Positions 1 through 8,458 are shown, counted from the stretch's first letter. The stretch: 16,459 nt of DNA from DASWHX01 sp036397995 (GCA_036397995.1 DASWHX010000039.1:1-16459), one strand, 5' to 3'. Notes: a model not told the origin generated them from the sequence alone. Made by a program: numbers and translations.

Positions 1-605
1 AACTCCCGAAATAAATTCAGAGGTGATCTGCGATATCAGCGGGGTTAAGAAAAATTTTCTCCCGCAGATTACGCGGATTTGCACAGAAAACTCCGGAAAT
101 AAATTCAGAGGTGATCTGCGATATCAGCGGGATTAAAAAAAATTACTCCCGCAGATTATGCGGATTTGCGTAGAAGACTCCGGAAATAAATTCTGCGGTG
201 ATCTGCGATATCAGCGGGATTAAAAAAACTTTCTCCCGCGGATTTGCGCGGAAAACTCCGGAAATAAATTCTGCGATGATCTACATTATCAGCGGAATTA
301 AGAAAACTTTCTCCCGCAGATTACGCGGATTTGCGCAGAAAGCTCCGGAAATAAATTCTGCGATGATCTACATTATCAGCGGAATTAAAAAAACTTTCTC
401 CCGAAGATTACGCGGATTTGCGCGGAAAACTCCGGAAATAAATTCTGCGATGATCTACATTATCAGCGGAATTAAAAAAACTTTCTCCCGCAGATTACGC
501 GGATTTGCGCAGAAAACTCCGGAAATAAATTGTGCGATGATCTGCGATATCAGCGGGGTTCTATAAAATTTGCTCCCGCAGATTACCTGAATTTGCAGGA
601 TTTAG
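1..605. repeat. Tandem array of ~87-bp units with internal dyad symmetry
   Basis: About seven units, anchored on the motif ACTCCGGAAATAAATT, start near 1, 89, 176, 254, 341, 428 and 515 (spacings 88, 87, 78, 87, 87, 87). Each unit has arm A (for example 486-514, starting TCCCGCAGATTACGCGG), a short spacer, arm B (for example 191-219, ending ATATCAGCGGGA) and an A-rich linker. Arm B is roughly the reverse complement of arm A: consensus arms match at about 22 of 29 positions. The three units starting at 254, 341 and 428 are nearly identical (254 versus 428 differ at one base), which suggests recent duplication or homogenisation. The unit at 176 is short because it lacks part of arm A. The array ends with a decayed arm A near 574-602, some 35 bp from the 3' end of cls, and continues past the left edge. 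No gene is supported here. Confidence 0.93.
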
Positions 606-639
606 CTTTACTAGAACAAAGCCGCAAAAAAAGATTCGG

Positions 640-2109
640 CTAGAAAATAGGCGCGAACAACCGTGCGGCAGACTGTCTGATCTTATCAGTTAGCTTTCTC
701 TTTCTCCATCTGTCAAGGAATATTTCCTCGCTAAACTCCAGGTCTCTGTTAAACTGATCTTCCATTTCCCTGGCAAATTCTTCATCATAAATAATCGCGT
801 TCACCTCCAAATTATAATCGAAGCTTCGATAATCCATGTTAGCAGTTCCCACAGAACTGATTATGCTATCCACTGTCATTGTTTTGGCATGTATAAATCC
901 TTTTCGATAAAAAAATACCCGAATTCCCAGTTTCAGCAGTGATTGGATATAAGATAAAGAGGCGAAACTCACCATATAGGAATCCGATTTTCTGGGAATA
1001 ATTATTTTTATTTCCACACCGGCAAATGCTGCCGTGCGAAGTGCAGTCAAGATGCTTTCATTAGGAAGAAAATACGGTGTGGTAATGTAAATATTTTTGC
1101 GAGCAGTCACCATTGTTGCAAAAAATGTTTCCATCATGTAACTCGTCTCAGAGTCAGGACCACTGGCCGCAATTTGCACAAACTTTCGGCTCTTAATAAT
1201 AGTGGGAGGGAAGTAATTTTCCACATTAGCCATGGCACTGCCATTAACAAAGTCCCAGTCGACGCAAAAAACCAATTGCAAAGCCTTTACCGAGCCACCC
1301 TCAAGTCGCAAATGAGAATCCCGCCAGGCACCCAGCTTTGGAGTTCCATCTATGTATCGATCGGCGACATTCATTCCACCCACATATCCAACAGTGCCGT
1401 CAATTACAATTATTTTTCTATGGTTTCTGTAATTTACGCGGCTGGTAAACCAGGGGAATTGCACGGGAAGAAATTCCCGGGTTTCAACTCCTGCATCTTT
1501 CATTTCATTAAGAAATTTCCTGGTTAGGCCCCAGCTTCCTACAGAATCGTAAATGAATCGCACTTCTACGCCTTGTCTGGCTTTCTGAATAAGAATATTT
1601 TTAACCGAGCTCCCCGTTGAATCGGGTTCAAAAATATAATATTCCAAATGAATATGATGCCGGGCTCTTTCCAGGTCATTAAAAATAGACTCGAAAGCAT
1701 CCGATCCTTTGGTGAAGTGATTTATGGAATTAAATTCAGAGAGTATTGCCTTGCTGCTTTTCAAAAGAAATGTGATGATATTTTTCTTGTCTTGAACGGC
1801 ATCGCTAAACTCTAATTCATTTTTCAATAGGTGATTCAATTGTTGCGTGCGCAACCGGATCACTCGCTCATCATCCATCAGGCTTTTTCTATCAAGTAAT
1901 TTTTCCTTACGCAAATTTCTTCCCATAACCATGTATGCTATTAATCCGGCAACCGGAAGCATAATCAGCACCAGTGCCCATGCGATGGTTTTCTCGGGCC
2001 TGCGATTATCCAGTAGCAGGAAAAGTAACATAAGCAAAATAAACAGTTGATAGGCAATGATAATGACTATACTTGCTATTGATAATATCTGATTCCAGTC
2101 TATAATCAT
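640..2109 (-). CDS. cls: Cardiolipin synthase (phospholipase D family)
   Basis: Membrane enzyme that joins two phosphatidylglycerol molecules into cardiolipin and glycerol. The 489-residue length is usual for ClsA-type enzymes. Two hydrophobic helices at the N-terminus (about 8-33 and 40-63) are followed by a basic stretch and two phospholipase D domains. Both catalytic HxKxxxxD motifs are intact: H230-K232-D237 (in NHRKIIVID) and H407-K409-D414 (in IHAKTMTVD), each followed by the usual glycine-rich and Asn segment (GGMN; GTANMDYRS). An AGGAG lies 12 nt before the ATG, a little far but the best ribosome-site match in the window. The gene is divergent from the DUF3667 gene, with 141 bp between them, and its 3' end faces the repeat array. 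Confidence 0.96.
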   Translation of the reverse strand: MIIDWNQILSIASIVIIIAYQLFILLMLLFLLLDNRRPEKTIAWALVLIMLPVAGLIAYMVMGRNLRKEKLLDRKSLMDDERVIRLRTQQLNHLLKNELEFSDAVQDKKNIITFLLKSSKAILSEFNSINHFTKGSDAFESIFNDLERARHHIHLEYYIFEPDSTGSSVKNILIQKARQGVEVRFIYDSVGSWGLTRKFLNEMKDAGVETREFLPVQFPWFTSRVNYRNHRKIIVIDGTVGYVGGMNVADRYIDGTPKLGAWRDSHLRLEGGSVKALQLVFCVDWDFVNGSAMANVENYFPPTIIKSRKFVQIAASGPDSETSYMMETFFATMVTARKNIYITTPYFLPNESILTALRTAAFAGVEIKIIIPRKSDSYMVSFASLSYIQSLLKLGIRVFFYRKGFIHAKTMTVDSIISSVGTANMDYRSFDYNLEVNAIIYDEEFAREMEDQFNRDLEFSEEIFLDRWRKRKLTDKIRQSAARLFAPIF

Positions 2110-2191
2110 ACGGGTGCTTAACTCCTAATTTACAAAGGAAGGAGTATTGGATTGGCAACTATTTAGCATTTAATGATAAAAATTGGAAAAT

Positions 2192-2222
2192 TGAAAGTAG
2201 AAAATATTTATTCGTTTGCAAA
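2192..2222 (-). promoter_or_regulatory. Possible Bacteroidetes-type promoter for cls
   Basis: On the - strand, TTTG (2222-2219) is followed after 19 nt by TACTTTCA (2199-2192). This resembles the Bacteroidetes -33 TTTG and -7 TAnnTTTG elements, but the -7 box matches only four of its six fixed positions. It would give a leader of roughly 75 nt before cls. The TTTG lies in the palindrome TTTGCAAA (2215-2222), so it could also serve the opposite strand. Weak motif evidence only. Confidence 0.25.
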
Positions 2223-2250
2223 TTCTTAATCTATTTGCTTTATTTCGCCG

Positions 2251-3441
2251 TTGAAAAATCGAAGGAAATCTGATGTATGTCTGAATTGCGGTTCAGACCT
2301 CAGCCTGGAATTTAATTTTTGCCCAAAGTGCGGGCAAGAAAACAATAACAGCCAGGTTTCCTTTGCGCAATTGGTCAGGGAATTTTTTGTTAATTATTTT
2401 TCATTAGACAGCAGGCTGGGGAATTCCATAAAACCTTTTCTTTTCAAACCGGGTCTTTTGACAAACAGATTCCATGATGGAAAGAGGTTATCATTTATGA
2501 ACCCGGTACGGCTATACATTATTCTTAGTTTATTCTACTTTTTTGTTTTTACTAAAGCAGGTCAATACCTGGTTCGGGATAAACAAATTGACCCAATAAT
2601 AATCACCCGAACAGAATCTCTTGATAGGATCCAGGGTATTGACCGCGATTTGCAGCGTAAGTTGAATGCGAATTTTGACAGCACAGAATTAGCTTACATT
2701 AATCCCAAACTTGATGAACCAACTCTTTATAACTTTTATACAAGCCTGAACGATAGTCAGGTCACAATAATCTATCCTCTCCTCAAAGAAGCCGGCATAG
2801 ACAGTGCAAAGATTTTTGATCCTGATAAAATGAACATCGTAAGTTCCGGAAATACGTCGTTCTCTGTAAATAAAACAGAAAGTGAATCTTTCATCCTGAA
2901 TAGAATTGATTTTGAACTGTTAAACAGGATGATCAAAGATAACCGGCCAGACCAAGCTATTTATGATTCGTTGAAGCTAGGTGAAATTACTTTTATGGAA
3001 GACCTGGTGGTAAGGCAACTGATCAGGATTAACAAGGCCGATGAAGAGACGGTTACTGCCTACATCCTGCAAAATGTTCCCTTAATGATGTTTCTGCTGA
3101 TACCTCTGTTTGCTTTGATTCTCAAATTATTTTATGTGAGGAGGAAAGTACTATATATCAGACATATGGTACACGCCATCCATCTTCATTCCTTTGCGTA
3201 CTTAATTTATGGCTTATCCATTATTTTTATGTTTTGGGTGGTTGGTGAGACGGCCAGTACATTTCTGGGAATTAGCGCTTTCCTGTGGGTAAGTGTCTAT
3301 TCATATATCTCCTTCCGAAAAGTTTATAAACAAGGATGGTTTAAGACGCTGGTGAAGTTCTTACTTACCGGCGTGGTATATTTATTTCTAATCTGGGTAT
3401 TCTTTATCGCAGAATTACTTACCTCCGCTCTTTTGTTCTGA
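2251..3441 (+). CDS. DUF3667 zinc-ribbon membrane protein
   Basis: Function unknown. The N-terminus has a zinc-ribbon with two CxxC pairs (C10/C13 and C24/C27; CLNCG and FCPKCGQ), then the DUF3667 signature: KPGLLTNRFHDGKRLSFMNP at about 66-85, leading into a first membrane segment (about 88-104). A soluble loop of about 170 residues follows, presumably outside the membrane, then four more hydrophobic segments (about 276-295, 313-332, 338-354 and 370-393). The start is TTG: the frame is closed by TAA at 2227, there is no in-frame ATG before the zinc ribbon, and no Shine-Dalgarno is visible. The family is widespread in Bacteroidetes. The 3' end overlaps the convergent lipoprotein gene by 27 bp. 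The family call is firm; no role can be assigned from context. Confidence 0.88.
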   Translation: MKNRRKSDVCLNCGSDLSLEFNFCPKCGQENNNSQVSFAQLVREFFVNYFSLDSRLGNSIKPFLFKPGLLTNRFHDGKRLSFMNPVRLYIILSLFYFFVFTKAGQYLVRDKQIDPIIITRTESLDRIQGIDRDLQRKLNANFDSTELAYINPKLDEPTLYNFYTSLNDSQVTIIYPLLKEAGIDSAKIFDPDKMNIVSSGNTSFSVNKTESESFILNRIDFELLNRMIKDNRPDQAIYDSLKLGEITFMEDLVVRQLIRINKADEETVTAYILQNVPLMMFLLIPLFALILKLFYVRRKVLYIRHMVHAIHLHSFAYLIYGLSIIFMFWVVGETASTFLGISAFLWVSVYSYISFRKVYKQGWFKTLVKFLLTGVVYLFLIWVFFIAELLTSALLF

Positions 3442-5202
3442 AAGGGCGGGCATTTGCTCTTTATTCAGCCAGATCTGTTCTCCGCTTCGCATTGTGATGA
3501 TTGGAATCCAGGCATTGTCATTCCAGGGACCTATCTCAAAACCGGTCCTCAGGTAGCCTCCTTCAAATTCATGTTCCGAAGCTCCAATTTGAAAATACTT
3601 CCCATACTTGAACATATTCATTCCAAGAAACAAACTTAAATTGTAACCAATCAAAATGTTCTTGGTAGGTAATTCGAAATTTTTATTTAAGTAATCTTCC
3701 CTGAACTTTTGATATTTCTCATTTTGAGTAGGAAAATAATTGGGAGATAAAAACCAAACGCCAAGTTTCTCCACAACATTATAATCCACCGACCTTGATT
3801 GAAGCCATTCTTCGGATCCTATTAACTGAATCGCGTCGCCGCGGTTTTCAATGGTTGAGATCATGGTTGAACCAAAAAGCAAATCATCAGATGCTGCAAA
3901 AACGTGTCCGATGCTGTCGGGCTTTAAAAACAAAACATCAAGGGTTTCCCTTTCTTCATCAATATCCAATGAATCAGGTACCTGATATGTTGACATAAGG
4001 GTTTCGAATATTATGCGGGTTTCATTCCTACTCACTTTCTGAAATATCACCACCGTAAAACTATCCTCAACAATCAGTTTTCTATACTCATTAGCCAGGA
4101 TTTCATCTTGAGGCGAATCTCCGTAGAATATTGCAGCGTTCTTGTTATCAAATTTTCCGTGAACATAATCCGCTGCCGCTTTAGCCAAAGATTGTGAAGA
4201 AGACTGATATAAAAATGAATAGGGATTATTTCCGGTTATTTCAGAATTAGCTGATAGGGGATTAATGATATTTTTTCTTTTCTGAAAAGAATAATCGGCG
4301 ATCACTTTGCTTGGACCTGTATATAATGGTCCTACCAACACATCCATGACATCAAGTTGTCCGCCAGCGACAAGGCTTGCGGTAACTGTACTGTCTCTTC
4401 TGGTATCAAAAGCAAACAAATTTACCCGGATGCCCAGTTTATCCAATTCCTTTTTCCCATACATCATACCTTCATAAATGTCCAGGATAAACTGATTACT
4501 CCACCTCCCCCGCTGTGGCTGCAATTCATCAAACATGAATGGTAAAAGTACGCCTATGTTATATTCGTCTTTTTTAATAACCTTTTCACCATCAATTAGT
4601 TTATATTTTGCCGGATCCAAATTGTATTTCTGAACCAATGAATCCAGTTTATTAAAATCAATTTCACTCAAAGGTTTTTTTGAAATTCTTTCTGCCAGGG
4701 TACCGGCGATTGACCGCTCTTCGGGGAAGCTTTCCAGCAGATTTTCCAGGATAACCGCATCACTTTCGAGCCTGAAATAATGACCCTTCATGTTATCACC
4801 ATTCTTTCGGGCTGGTTCTGAATTCAGCACACCCAGGTAATACATGCCCTGAAAATAATCTTTGTTTTCAAAGTTAAGTTTAGCTAACCAGAGATTTACA
4901 TCCTCCATTTTTTCCCAATTAGGAAATCGTTTTTTAATCTGAAGAAACATATCTTTTGAGAGTTGCCTGTCTCCAGAATTGTAGGCTGACATAGCATAGA
5001 AAAAAGAAGCATATTCCTGAAAGGGATTATCAGAAATTGTCAAAGGTATAAAAGCCTCAAGTGCTTCAGAATACCGCGCGGCGTTGTAATGATCCCGGGC
5101 TTTCAAATAAGAATTCTGAAAACCGGCTAAAGTGTTTTCCTGTCCAAAACCTTTTGAACAGGCAACCAGAACCATTAAGCTAAAAAGAATTAAAGATCGC
5201 AT
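3415..5202 (-). CDS. TPR plus periplasmic-binding-fold lipoprotein
   Basis: Predicted lipoprotein: a short hydrophobic signal ends in the lipobox LVAC with C15 as the lipid-bearing residue. Residues about 25-180 look like TPR-type helical repeats (ARYSEALEAF, GDRQLSKDMFLQIKKRFP, NKDYFQGMYYLG). From about 215 to 575 the pattern is that of a type 1 periplasmic binding fold, as in LivK and LpoA/LppC: NIGVLLPFM, the GPLYTGPSKVIADYS segment, and NAAIFYGDS. This TPR-plus-binding-fold order resembles LpoA, a penicillin-binding-protein activator, more than a transport receptor, and no ABC permease genes are nearby. The ATG directly follows the guaA stop (TAAATG), so the two are almost certainly co-transcribed and coupled in translation. 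From memory, genes of this type often neighbour guaA in Bacteroidetes. Ligand and exact role are unknown. Confidence 0.85.
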   Translation of the reverse strand: MRSLILFSLMVLVACSKGFGQENTLAGFQNSYLKARDHYNAARYSEALEAFIPLTISDNPFQEYASFFYAMSAYNSGDRQLSKDMFLQIKKRFPNWEKMEDVNLWLAKLNFENKDYFQGMYYLGVLNSEPARKNGDNMKGHYFRLESDAVILENLLESFPEERSIAGTLAERISKKPLSEIDFNKLDSLVQKYNLDPAKYKLIDGEKVIKKDEYNIGVLLPFMFDELQPQRGRWSNQFILDIYEGMMYGKKELDKLGIRVNLFAFDTRRDSTVTASLVAGGQLDVMDVLVGPLYTGPSKVIADYSFQKRKNIINPLSANSEITGNNPYSFLYQSSSQSLAKAAADYVHGKFDNKNAAIFYGDSPQDEILANEYRKLIVEDSFTVVIFQKVSRNETRIIFETLMSTYQVPDSLDIDEERETLDVLFLKPDSIGHVFAASDDLLFGSTMISTIENRGDAIQLIGSEEWLQSRSVDYNVVEKLGVWFLSPNYFPTQNEKYQKFREDYLNKNFELPTKNILIGYNLSLFLGMNMFKYGKYFQIGASEHEFEGGYLRTGFEIGPWNDNAWIPIITMRSGEQIWLNKEQMPALSEQKSGGK

Positions 5203-6732
5203 TTATTCCCATTCAATGGTTGAAGGAGGTTTTGAGCTGATATCATAAACAACACGGTTTACACCCTTTACTCTGTTTATTATCCTGCTTGAGATTTCAC
5301 TCAGAAAATCAAAGGGCAACTGGCTCCAATCTGCCGTCATTCCATCTACACTGGATACTGCCCGAAGTGCGACAACATTCTCGTATGTTCTTTCATCACC
5401 CATAACCCCCACAGAATGAATTGGCAGAAGAACTGAACCGGCTTGCCAAACCTGGTTGTATAAACCGGTTTCCTTCAGCCCTTTTATAAAAATATCATCC
5501 ACCTCCTGAATAATCCTAACTTTTTCAGGAGTAATTTCTCCTAAGATGCGAATTCCAAGGCCCGGTCCCGGAAATGGATGTCTTTCCAGGATGGCATCCG
5601 GAATTTCCAGCGTCCTTCCTACATTGCGAACTTCATCTTTAAAAAGTGATCGCAATGGTTCAACAACTTTCAGGTTCATTTTTTCAGGTAATCCACCCAC
5701 ATTATGATGACTTTTAATAGTCGCTGATGGCCCTTTCACAGAAACGGATTCAATCACATCAGGGTATATAGTGCCTTGTGCAAGCCATTTGACATCCGTT
5801 ATCTTGTGAGCCTCCGCATCGAAAACCTCAATAAAGGTTTTACCAATTGCTTTCCTTTTTGCTTCCGGTTCACTCAATCCAATTAATGCATTATAAAATT
5901 TATTTTTTGCATCAATTCCCTTAACGTTCAAACCCAGATCGCTGTACGATTCGATAACATCTTCAAATTCATTCTTCCTGAGAAGACCAGTATCCACAAA
6001 AATTGCATAAAGATTTTTGCCAATCGCCTGATGAATCAGAAATGCAGTTACAGAACTGTCTACACCACCTGAAAGACCCAGCACTACTTTATCGTTTCCA
6101 AGTTGATTTTTTAGTTGTGAAACCGTGGTTTCAACAAAAATATCGGGTGTCCAGTTTTGCTTGCACCGGCAGATATGAACTACAAAATTTCTAAGCAAAG
6201 TCTTACCTTCTGTAGTATGTGTAACCTCAGGATGAAACTGAATTCCCCAAACTTCTTTTTTCTTATGTTTAAAAGCTGCCACAAATACTGAAGAGGTACC
6301 GGCGATAACATCAAATTCCGGAGTAAGATTTTTAATCGTATCCGCGTGGGACATCCAAACCTGGGTATCCAGTGTTAGTTCTTTAAGTAGTTCGTAATGA
6401 TGATCAATTTGTGAAAGTTTAGCTCTGCCATACTCACGAATTTCAGATGCTGCCACACTTCCTCCATTCTCTTCCGCAATTAATTGTGCGCCATAACATA
6501 TCCCAAGCACCGGAATTATATCTTCAAATTCCTTTAGATTTACTCTGGGCGAGTCTTTATCTTTAACCGAGCATGGGCTTCCCGATAATATAACTCCTTT
6601 TACATTATCACTTATAGCAGGATAATGATTGTACGGGTGAATCTCACAATACACATTGAGTTCTCTAACCCGCCTTGCTATCAGCTGAGTGTATTGTGAC
6701 CCAAAATCAAGAATTAATATCATTTCCGCCAT
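5203..6732 (-). CDS. guaA: GMP synthase (glutamine-hydrolysing)
   Basis: Converts XMP to GMP using ATP and glutamine, the last step of guanine nucleotide synthesis. At 509 residues it is full length. The N-terminal class I amidotransferase domain has nucleophile C79 (GICYGAQ) and H167/E169 (QFHPEV). The ATP-pyrophosphatase domain follows, with the P-loop SGGVDSS at 221-227. The C-terminal dimerisation domain has HPFPGPGLGIR at about 385-395 and the conserved ending KPPSTIEWE. The first ATG gives MAEMILILDFGSQ, the usual GuaA start; Met4 is a possible alternative. It is the first gene of a two-gene unit with the lipoprotein. A TATTTTTG just 4 nt before the ATG matches the -7 consensus but is too close to the start to be convincing. 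Confidence 0.98.
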   Translation of the reverse strand: MAEMILILDFGSQYTQLIARRVRELNVYCEIHPYNHYPAISDNVKGVILSGSPCSVKDKDSPRVNLKEFEDIIPVLGICYGAQLIAEENGGSVAASEIREYGRAKLSQIDHHYELLKELTLDTQVWMSHADTIKNLTPEFDVIAGTSSVFVAAFKHKKKEVWGIQFHPEVTHTTEGKTLLRNFVVHICRCKQNWTPDIFVETTVSQLKNQLGNDKVVLGLSGGVDSSVTAFLIHQAIGKNLYAIFVDTGLLRKNEFEDVIESYSDLGLNVKGIDAKNKFYNALIGLSEPEAKRKAIGKTFIEVFDAEAHKITDVKWLAQGTIYPDVIESVSVKGPSATIKSHHNVGGLPEKMNLKVVEPLRSLFKDEVRNVGRTLEIPDAILERHPFPGPGLGIRILGEITPEKVRIIQEVDDIFIKGLKETGLYNQVWQAGSVLLPIHSVGVMGDERTYENVVALRAVSSVDGMTADWSQLPFDFLSEISSRIINRVKGVNRVVYDISSKPPSTIEWE

Positions 6733-6856
6733 CTGACAAAAATACTCAGACTCATCACAGTTCCTTATATAAATAAGTCATTTTTTGTCAAAACTTTCTC
6801 AAATATTGGTACTTGCTATTAACAGTTCAGTCCATCTTTATTACAGTTTGATTCAT

Positions 6857-6870
6857 CTGTTTTTAAACAG
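6857..6870. promoter_or_regulatory. Palindrome in the guaA/SDYY divergent intergenic region
   Basis: CTGTTT-TT-AAACAG is a perfect 6-bp inverted repeat with a 2-bp spacer, 36 bp before the ATG of the SDYY-repeat gene and about 125 bp before guaA. Size and position suit a dimeric regulator's operator, but a palindrome this AT-rich can occur by chance. Nothing else in the 174-bp intergenic region stands out except a loose pair of AATATTGG-type motifs (6801-6808 and, inverted, 6884-6892). Confidence 0.25.
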
Positions 6871-6906
6871 TGGTAACAATAACCCAATATTGTGTCGTAA
6901 TACTTA

Positions 6907-8391
6907 ATGAAAAGAAACAACTCTCAAAGAATGAATTATAAAGTTATGAATACTAAAGGTCAAAAATTCAAAATAATTTTAATCCTTATCGGAATCCTGG
7001 TTGCCACAGTTGCCTGGAGTCAAACTACAGAATTCTCAAGTTCGAGGGATAAGAAATCTTTCCGATGGAGCAATAATAATATTCTTCAGGATTTCAACGT
7101 GGAATATCGCGGTGACATCGAACTTACTGACGATGACAAAGACGTAAAGAGTATTTCTCCGGGCGGATACCTGGAAATCAGCAAAACAACTTTTGGAAAC
7201 CGGAGAGAAATCATTATCAGAGAATCGGGCGGTCAGTTGGTTCGTGAGTATTACGAAGGCCGCTCAAAAGTTCCGTTTGACCCAAATGGAAAAGCCTGGT
7301 TGGCCGATATTCTTCCTGACCTGGTTCGTTCCACCGGTATCGCCGCACGAAGCAGGGTAAATCGTTTTTATAAGAAGGCCGGTGTTAATGGAGTGATGGA
7401 TGAAATAGAAATTATTAGCAGCGATTATGTAAAGCAAATTTATGCTAAGGAGTTATACCAGCTTCCTTTAACCAATGCGGAACTGGCAAGCACAATTATT
7501 GATTTATCCAGACAGGTTAGTTCTGATTATTACCTGGCGCAAATAATGACAAGCCATGCCAGTAAGTTTATGAAGTCAGAAAATACTTCGGCCGCTTACA
7601 TGCAAGCCAGCAAAAACATTGGAAGTGATTACTACAATGCCCAGGTATTAACCAAAGCTTTGGAAGATTCAAAACTATCAGCTTCTGTTCTGAAAGCGCT
7701 GCTTGAGTCCGCCTCCGGTATGGGTTCTGATTATTACATGGCTACAGTTCTGCAGAAAGCTATTGCTGAGCAGGAAATGAATTCCTCCAACCTGAGTCTC
7801 GTGGTTAATGCCACCGAGAACATGTCATCAGACTCCTACCGGTCTACGGTTTTAAAAGAGGCGCTCAAACATCCGAGTATAACCTCCGATAGTTTTGCAA
7901 GTTTGATGAGATCAATTGGTGATATGTCTTCTGATTATTATATCTCAACCGTTTTAAAAGATCTTCTGGATAACCATAGCGGTGATTTGGAGCAACAGTT
8001 TTTAAATCAAATAATTCAAACCACGGAAGATATGTCTTCCGATCATTACAAATCTTTAATTCTTACTCAGGTAGTCACTGAATTTGATTTAAGTGATACT
8101 GAATTTAAGGCAATTGGAGAGTCTGTAATGAGGATGTCGTCTGACTATTATGTTTCTACCGTTTTGGTTAAAGCCGCAAACAAAGAAAATTTGTCATCCA
8201 ATTCTATGATTGCAATAATCAAAGCTTCCGAACAGATAGCATCTGATCATTATAAGACTGAGGTGTTAAAGAAGATTGCTCCCAAGGTTAAAAAGGACGA
8301 CCAGCGGGCGAAGGATGCTTTTAAACAAGCTGTTAAAAGCATTCGTTCTGATCATTATTATGGTCAGCTAATGCGTTACCTGGATTTTTGA
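6907..8391 (+). CDS. Secreted protein with ten ~34-residue SDYY repeats
   Basis: No enzyme family is recognised. A basic N-terminus and hydrophobic core (about 21-37) end in VAWSQ, a typical signal peptidase I site, so the protein should be exported. Residues about 40-165 hold a beta-rich region (VEYRGDIELTDDDKDVKS, GGYLEIS, REIIIRESGG). After it come about ten units of near-constant 34-residue length, each opening with [MIV]-[SGA]-S-D-[YHS]-Y and continuing as xxxVLxxALxxxxLSSxxF plus a second helix; the last unit is cut to about 16 residues. This predicts a helical solenoid. From memory, similar SDY repeats occur at the C-termini of some BlaR1/M56-type membrane proteins and near anti-sigma genes. 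The ATG at 6907 leaves a long 20-residue n-region; Met14 (6946) gives a more normal signal peptide. It is followed after 67 bp by the kinase module on the same strand. Confidence 0.82.
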   Translation: MKRNNSQRMNYKVMNTKGQKFKIILILIGILVATVAWSQTTEFSSSRDKKSFRWSNNNILQDFNVEYRGDIELTDDDKDVKSISPGGYLEISKTTFGNRREIIIRESGGQLVREYYEGRSKVPFDPNGKAWLADILPDLVRSTGIAARSRVNRFYKKAGVNGVMDEIEIISSDYVKQIYAKELYQLPLTNAELASTIIDLSRQVSSDYYLAQIMTSHASKFMKSENTSAAYMQASKNIGSDYYNAQVLTKALEDSKLSASVLKALLESASGMGSDYYMATVLQKAIAEQEMNSSNLSLVVNATENMSSDSYRSTVLKEALKHPSITSDSFASLMRSIGDMSSDYYISTVLKDLLDNHSGDLEQQFLNQIIQTTEDMSSDHYKSLILTQVVTEFDLSDTEFKAIGESVMRMSSDYYVSTVLVKAANKENLSSNSMIAIIKASEQIASDHYKTEVLKKIAPKVKKDDQRAKDAFKQAVKSIRSDHYYGQLMRYLDF

Positions 8392-8408
8392 ACAAGTCAA
8401 TGCTTTGA

Positions 8409-8448
8409 GATTACTCCCTAATTGGCGAATTTGCCGTCAGGGATAATC
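8409..8448. promoter_or_regulatory. Long stem-loop just upstream of the kinase operon
   Basis: GATTA-c-TCCCT (8409-8419) pairs with AGGGATAATC (8439-8448), a 10-bp stem with one bulged C. Inside it GGC (8424-8426) can pair with GCC (8433-8435). It fills the gap between the SDYY gene and the kinase ATG at 8459, leaving 10 nt. There is no T-run after it on the + strand, so it is not a classical terminator. It may be a transcript-processing site, an attenuator, or a decayed copy of the window's palindromic repeat, since parts resemble arm A (TTACTCCC, GCG-ATTTGC). Confidence 0.5.
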
Positions 8449-8458
8449 TGCAGAGCAA

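Noticed and set aside
198..566. 122-codon open frame with 29-residue repeats across the left array
   Set aside because: It starts with GTG inside a repeat, its period is exactly the 87-bp DNA unit, and the DNA repeat family recurs elsewhere without the frame. The open frame follows from 87 being divisible by three.
1..605. CRISPR array
   Set aside because: Units are contiguous and similar throughout, with no unique spacers of constant length and no cas genes.
621..640. Rho-independent terminator after cls
   Set aside because: Only a 4-bp GCCG/CGGC stem forms and the T-run falls in the loop instead of after the stem.
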